Source of the DNA: an uncultured Oscillospiraceae bacterium
Lineage (GTDB): Bacteria > Bacillota > Clostridia > Oscillospirales > Oscillospiraceae
Direction: 5' to 3'
Length of the DNA stretch: 64,000 bases
NCBI GenBank assembly: GCA_934572335.1
Contig: CAKTKU010000005.1
Location: 34,539 to 98,538, forward strand
Part shown: one piece after another, positions 60,077-64,000 of the stretch
How the letters are laid out: each line of letters begins with the position of its first letter
Position numbering within the stretch: the first letter of the stretch is position 1
Program-made: the position numbers and the translations under genes
The notes under the pieces: generated by a model
The model's input: the letters and a program-made list of their open reading frames with translations, nothing else
Database searches by the model: none
What the model was told of the DNA's origin: nothing

Positions 60077-60459
60077 TTGATTCCTCCTTTGAGAACAGAA
60101 ATAATTTTTGCAAGAACCGCTGAATACCCTGAAATAAGCCAGATTTTCGGCTCTATGTGCACCTGAATTATTGATTTCCCCGTAAATGTGCACGTCACCG
60201 ACATCCCAGAAAAGACCCGCGTTGCGGGGCTTTGTGGGCGGGAGGTGCGCCCTTGGGTGCACCTCCCTTTATCATAGTGCCATTTTCGAACGGGCACACC
60301 CAGACGAAAATGCCGCGAAACGTGCCCAAACACCGCGCGTTCTCCTGCCGGGGTATCGTTGCTCCACCTGCCCCCGTAAGAGCGCACACAGCGCCTCGTG
60401 TGCGGACACGTGCGGGATGCATCGCGGGAAGAAGGCAAGGGTGCAAAGACTTAAGAACG
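60077..60459. other. Gene-free region between integrase 2 and the RepA-like ATPase
   Basis: 383 bases without a supported gene. It contains a hairpin GGGAGGTGC / GCACCTCCC (60240-60267) followed by TTTATC on the plus strand, and a smaller CCCGC/GCGGG one at 60217-60229. GC content is higher than in the flanking element genes. It may hold regulatory signals of the element. Confidence 0.45.
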
Positions 60460-61431
60460 TTACACTCTTACACCCTTGGGTAGCTTCCAATACCATTGGT
60501 CGCCGCGTTTTGCGGAGACGATGCCGAGATTCTTCTTTGCAATTTTCAATGTGCGTTCTGAGATCCCAAGCTCGTCTGCATGGAGAAGTATCTTTTCTGC
60601 ACTAACCTCACCGGCGTTCAGCATCTTTTTGAGTTCATCTTCCATCTGCATAGTCTTTGTCTGTACCTGACCTCTGCCGCTCAGCAGTTCATCGACTGTG
60701 ATCTCACAGACACCCTTCCACTGAAAGCCATGTTCTGGGTCTAACTCAAACGCGATGGACTTACCCTCAGGAGCAAGACTGTTCTTGCTCTGCGCGATGA
60801 CTCTTATGGTCGGCTCATCCTGTATGCGTCCGACGGCAAGGATGCTTCTTGCGGCAGCGGTGAAGTCTATTGAGCCGAGCCCGCGGTACCCGGACTTCAT
60901 TCCGCTTGCCTTATTCATGTGACCGATGAGGACCACAGCACAGCCTGTCCGCTCCGCGACCGCAGACAGTTTTTTCATTATCGGTCTGATCTCATTTGCC
61001 CTGTGCATATCCACTCCGCTACCGAGATATGCCTGCAATGGGTCAAGCACGAGCAGTCTGGCGTCTGTACTGTGTATTGCTTCCTCAAGCCTTTGGTCTG
61101 TCAGCGTCAGCATACTCTTGCTGTCGTCGATGGTCTGGACATGTGTACAGTCTGCGCCGACTGCTTCGAGCCGTGGCTTTATTGTATCGGCGAGCCCATC
61201 CTCGGCAGTCTGGTAAATGACATTCATCGGCGGCAGTCCGGTCTCACATTCCGGCAGAGCCTCGCCACGGGTCAGTGCGGCTATGACAGAGAGAACAAAA
61301 GTTGTTTTGCCTTCGCCCGGGTCTCCCTGCACGATCGTCACCTTGCCGAACGGGATGTACGGATACCACAGCCACTTTACCTCTTCTGTCTTTATTTCGC
61401 TGAGCGAAATTATTTTCAGTTCTTTTCTCAT
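60460..61431 (-). CDS. RepA-like AAA ATPase (AAA_25) of a mobile element
   Basis: A 323-residue RecA-fold ATPase. Walker A GDPGEGKTTF at about residues 36-45, Walker B LLVLDPLQAYLG, and the sensor region VVLIGHMNKASGMKSGYRGLGSIDFTAAARSIL, as in RSF1010 RepA-like hexameric helicases of plasmids and ICEs. A C-terminal winged helix-like part follows (ILLHADELGISERTLKIAKKNLG). GGGAGGGA precedes ATG 61431. Likely DNA unwinding for element replication. Confidence 0.88.
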   Translation of the reverse strand: MRKELKIISLSEIKTEEVKWLWYPYIPFGKVTIVQGDPGEGKTTFVLSVIAALTRGEALPECETGLPPMNVIYQTAEDGLADTIKPRLEAVGADCTHVQTIDDSKSMLTLTDQRLEEAIHSTDARLLVLDPLQAYLGSGVDMHRANEIRPIMKKLSAVAERTGCAVVLIGHMNKASGMKSGYRGLGSIDFTAAARSILAVGRIQDEPTIRVIAQSKNSLAPEGKSIAFELDPEHGFQWKGVCEITVDELLSGRGQVQTKTMQMEDELKKMLNAGEVSAEKILLHADELGISERTLKIAKKNLGIVSAKRGDQWYWKLPKGVRV

Positions 61432-61453
61432 TTTATCCCTCCCTCAACGCAAG

Positions 61454-61578
61454 TAGATAATCTGATTCGCACAATCATAATCTACTTCTAAACTTACCCT
61501 AACATAGAGATTGACATTTGTAAATAGATAATGTATGATTCGACTACATACACTATATTGCTTGAAATACATTATCTA
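61454..61578. repeat. Iteron-like TAGATWAT repeats
   Basis: Four related copies in two orientations: TAGATAATCTGATTCG (61454-61469), inverted TAGATTATGATTGT (61484-61471), TAGATAATGTATGATTCG (61525-61542), inverted TAGATAATGTAT (61578-61567). They lie between the divergent ATPase and DUF6076 genes and overlap the promoter, so they could be operator sites or origin iterons. Confidence 0.6.
61511..61539 (+). promoter_or_regulatory. Promoter of the DUF6076-type gene
   Basis: Perfect TTGACA (61511-61516), 17-base spacer, TATGAT (61534-61539). One TAGATAAT repeat covers the spacer and -10. Confidence 0.78.
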
Positions 61579-61595
61579 CTGAGAGGGACACCGGC

Positions 61596-62672
61596 ATGGG
61601 GATGTTAGGCAAAGATCTATTCGATATTAGGAGACCACGCAGAAATACAAAAGTTGAGTTTGGAGAATCATGCTACTGGGTCGAATCAAATCCCGCGCCG
61701 CAGCCATACGGAACTATACTCACGGAAATCCTCAACCTTGACGCTACGCCGTACCAAGCGGTTATGGACAAACTCGACGACGTTGTGAAACACAAGAACT
61801 GCAAAGAAGCCCCGAGAGCTTACTTGGATATGCTGAGCGTTTCCGCGGAGCTGCCGCTGTACAGATTGTACGCCACTGATTACCAGATGCTCAAAGATAT
61901 TCCTGTTGAGATGCTTGTCGTCGGTGAAGCACGAGAGGCAATTGAAGAGCATGTTATAGAGCAAAAGTCTGATACGCCGGTCTTTGTTCAAAAGCAGTTG
62001 GACGATATCCGGTTCATTCAGGAACGCTACGCATGGTTCCTTGACTCCATGTTAAAGGGCGTCAGCTTTGAAAAGAAAAAAGGCCAGAGAAAAGAATCCC
62101 TGGCGAAGCAATTATATTTGCATAACCTCGGCGCGTTTGTTAGTGGAGTGAGTCTCGGCGCTGACTCCAAGGTCGACGTACCGCAGGTGAAAACCCAGTA
62201 CCGTATGCGCGGCGAAGTGCAGGGCGAGTGTGAGATCGTCGAGAAGATGTACTTCAACGGACTGCTGGATTTTGTTTACGTGGAGCTAATGAAGGGACTG
62301 CAAAAGGGTTTTGTTCCGAAGCGCTGCGCGAACTGCCGCCGCTGGTTTTTGCAGACTCCGGGTGCGACGTACTCATACTGCAATGAACCTGCACCGGGGC
62401 AGGGCGGGAAGACCTGCCGTGAAATAGGAGCGGCAAAAAGTTTCAAAGAGAAAGTCGACAACAACGATATCTGGAAGGTCCACCAGCGGGCATACAAAAA
62501 ATACTTTGCCCGTGTGAGCAAAGGTAAAATGTCCAAGCCCGATTTTGAAGCCTGGGCGCGCGAGGCAGAGCGCATGCGCGATGAGGCACTTGCGGAGGAT
62601 GAGATGGCGAGAGATAAAGCTGCGCATGAGCAGATCGTGCGGAGGCTGACGGAGGAACTGAACAGAGCATGA
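61596..62672 (+). CDS. DUF6076-like protein of mobile elements
   Basis: A 358-residue protein. The N-terminal 230 residues are helical with no known motif. Residues about 240-285 form a CGNR-like zinc site: KRCANCRRWFLQTPGATYSYCNEPAPGQGGKTCRE. The rest is a basic/acidic helical tail with EAWAREAERMRDEALAEDEM. Such proteins are common cargo or core genes on clostridial integrative elements; function unknown. GAGAGGG precedes ATG 61596. Divergent from the RepA-like ATPase. Confidence 0.72.
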   Translation: MGMLGKDLFDIRRPRRNTKVEFGESCYWVESNPAPQPYGTILTEILNLDATPYQAVMDKLDDVVKHKNCKEAPRAYLDMLSVSAELPLYRLYATDYQMLKDIPVEMLVVGEAREAIEEHVIEQKSDTPVFVQKQLDDIRFIQERYAWFLDSMLKGVSFEKKKGQRKESLAKQLYLHNLGAFVSGVSLGADSKVDVPQVKTQYRMRGEVQGECEIVEKMYFNGLLDFVYVELMKGLQKGFVPKRCANCRRWFLQTPGATYSYCNEPAPGQGGKTCREIGAAKSFKEKVDNNDIWKVHQRAYKKYFARVSKGKMSKPDFEAWAREAERMRDEALAEDEMARDKAAHEQIVRRLTEELNRA

Positions 62673-62825
62673 AAGGATTGATGCCAACTTTGTGGCTTGT
62701 GACTCGGCGGAATACGTGATAGAATATTTTAAAATCGTTTTACTTTGACGGCGGTCTATTATTTCTTTTATCAGCAGTCTGTGACCAACCAATTTACAAA
62801 CGTGTGGGTAGGGATTGAAGTATAA

Positions 62826-63113
62826 ATGAGAAAAAACATATATGACGTTTTGCATACAGGAAATATTTCATTAAAAAAAGAAAGATTAGCCTTATGGCTG
62901 TTCCATGCGGAAAATAGTCATATTCCTGAATTTGAAGCCTGCATCACCGCTGTGCGCAACTGGTCCGAGTACATTCTCAACAGCTTCGATGTCCCGTATT
63001 CCAACGGCTTCATCGAGGGCTGCAACAACAATACCAAAGTACTCAAGCGTGTCTGCTTCGGCGTCAGAAGTTTCCCCACATTTAGGAACAGGATCCTCCA
63101 CTGCGCTTCATGA
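62826..63113 (+). pseudogene. ISL3-family transposase remnant (C-terminal end)
   Basis: The last 80 codons match the end of IS204/IS1001/IS1165 (ISL3) transposases: RNWSEYILNSFDVPYSNGFIEGCNNNTKVLKRVCFGVRSF, containing the terminal catalytic glutamate. The DDE core upstream is absent and there is no proper start, so it is a truncated copy. Confidence 0.8.
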
Positions 63114-63506
63114 CCGACTGGGAAAGATAATGATTGCGTTGGAATAATCCTTCCAATCCAGCTCCTGACCGCAGCGGTCACAAAAGTGCTGGTATTCCCT
63201 GTCAAGCGTCAGTTTACAGTACGGGCATACGGGACAGCAGCTAAGTCCGCAGATAAAGCGTCTCTCCGCAACAGCCATGGGCAGCCTGGGATCCGACAGC
63301 GGCGGAACCCTCAGCAGCTCGTTCGGTGTGAGCTCAAAGCCTTTACACAGCTTCTCAAGGGTAATGATCGATGCGTTGGTCTGTCCTCTGGCAACGCTGC
63401 CGAAGTATCTCGGACTGAGGCCGCAAAGCTCCGCGGCTTTCTCATAGCTGAGATCACGGCTGCTGCACAGATGAAGGATGGACAGGGATAGATTTTTTGA
63501 AAACAT
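63108..63506 (-). CDS. XRE-type regulator with C-terminal zinc ribbon
   Basis: About 132 residues. An HTH domain (SYEKAAELCGLSPRYFGSVARGQTNASIITLEKLCKGF) is followed by a cysteine-rich ribbon: CGLSCCPVCPYCKLTLD, then FCDRCGQELDW. ATG 63506 is favoured; a TTG start at 63530 is possible. Its stop overlaps the end of the transposase remnant by six bases. Probably an element-borne regulator. Confidence 0.75.
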   Translation of the reverse strand: MFSKNLSLSILHLCSSRDLSYEKAAELCGLSPRYFGSVARGQTNASIITLEKLCKGFELTPNELLRVPPLSDPRLPMAVAERRFICGLSCCPVCPYCKLTLDREYQHFCDRCGQELDWKDYSNAIIIFPSRS

Positions 63507-63530
63507 CTTTTTCGCTCTCTTTCTATTCAA

Positions 63531-64000
63531 GATGCTTTCAGATTAAGAGCAGTATGCTGTCGCCTCAAGGAACGATGCTGCCTGTTTTTTACTTTTTCTT
63601 ACAAAAACTCTAAAATCTCAAGCGGCTATTTTATTATGCAGCAAAGGCGTAGCACCACGCCGCCCACGCCTTCGCTGCTATCATTTTTTGCTAAGCTCTA
63701 CCCCAACTATTGACTTTGAACCACTTTTTTTACGATAACGTCTTCCAATCCGAGCAGTTTTGCGGTATTATCTTTCATAGAGCATACAGTATCCTTTCTG
63801 ATGGTGTCTAAGCAGCTTCATTTTAAAGGATTTTTCTGTTATGCTCTACTATTATTTTTCCCCTCATGCTAGAAGTTGGAGTACCCGGGCTTACCCAGGT
63901 ACCCCAACTTTTAGTTTACAACCAAAATCAAAACCACCGGTTGAACCGGTGGTTTGAACAGACCCTATAAGGGTCTATCTCCTGTGGTGGCTCCCTAAAG
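63531..64000. other. Gene-free, hairpin-rich right end
   Basis: No gene visible. Inverted repeats: AAGTTGGAGTACC / GGTACCCCAACTT (63873-63910), AAACCACCGGTT / AACCGGTGGTTT (63931-63955), and GACCCTATAAGGGTC (63962-63976). Closely spaced hairpins like these resemble the ends of IS200/IS605 elements, whose transposase would lie beyond the window. Confidence 0.45.

Noticed and set aside
60077..60262. 62-residue N-terminal extension of integrase 2
   Set aside because: A perfect AGGAGG lies before ATG 60076 and the start MASIKK matches the family; the extension is noncoding.
57541..63500. Search for matching att direct repeats bounding the integrase region
   Set aside because: I could not find a convincing repeat of the desulfurase 3' end or terminator at the other side; boundaries remain undefined.

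Overview
The window looks like chromosome from an anaerobic, GC-rich Clostridia gut bacterium of the Oscillospiraceae type. Supporting signs are the ylxM-ffh-rpsP-khpA order, the biotin-dependent decarboxylase sodium pump, ETF-linked acyl-CoA dehydrogenase beside a 2-hydroxyacyl-CoA dehydratase, ECF-type vitamin uptake, and consensus TTGACA/TATAAT promoters with strong Shine-Dalgarno sites. The species cannot be named from sequence alone.

Layout. 1-3.9 kb: an ABC-2 type ATPase operon with its own winged-helix regulator, and an AlbA_2/Schlafen-type ATP-binding regulator. 3.9-9.9 kb: a seven-gene leftward operon that begins with a 66-residue ACGX-repeat peptide and its radical SAM/SPASM maturase, continues with a nitroreductase and a flavin/ferredoxin protein, and ends with a zinc-type macrodomain, a D-threonine-aldolase-like PLP enzyme and a macrodomain-linked (SirTM) sirtuin; an HxlR regulator is divergent. 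9.8-21.6 kb: housekeeping genes (GH13 alpha-glucosidase, oxaloacetate decarboxylase Na+ pump, pantothenate uptake and CoaX, MATE pump, small DNA-binding proteins, SRP/ribosomal operon). 21.8-33.3 kb: a giant GT84-GH94 cyclic-glucan-synthase-like protein, two M16 peptidase homologues, Lgt and a tRNA-Arg.

33.6-45.4 kb is a carboxylate/hydroxyacid reduction locus: acyl-CoA dehydrogenase and EtfBA on one side; activator, two dehydratase subunits, class III CoA-transferase and an MFS carrier on the other; a FadR-type GntR regulator and a CoA ligase in between. The same TAGTTAACTA palindrome sits in both operon promoters. 45.4-55.6 kb is a second module with acyl carrier protein plus butyrate kinase on one side, and a PucR-type regulator, MFS carrier, metallo-beta-lactamase-fold hydrolase, CocE/NonD hydrolase, AcpS, phosphotransacylase and an OxlT-type carrier on the other. 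A TTTGTGCTkkGGTACAAr box precedes both transcription units. This looks like an ACP-tethered acyl pathway ending in substrate-level phosphorylation that I cannot match to a described system.

55.6-64 kb is a mobile-element zone: a scar fusing a serine recombinase N-terminus to an XdhC C-terminus, a cysteine desulfurase, two tyrosine recombinases, a RepA-like ATPase with iteron-like repeats, a DUF6076-type protein, an ISL3 transposase remnant and hairpin-rich sequence at the end.

The best candidates for undescribed biology are (a) the ACGX peptide operon that carries ADP-ribosylation enzymes and (b) the PucR-controlled ACP/butyrate-kinase/AcpS/hydrolase module.
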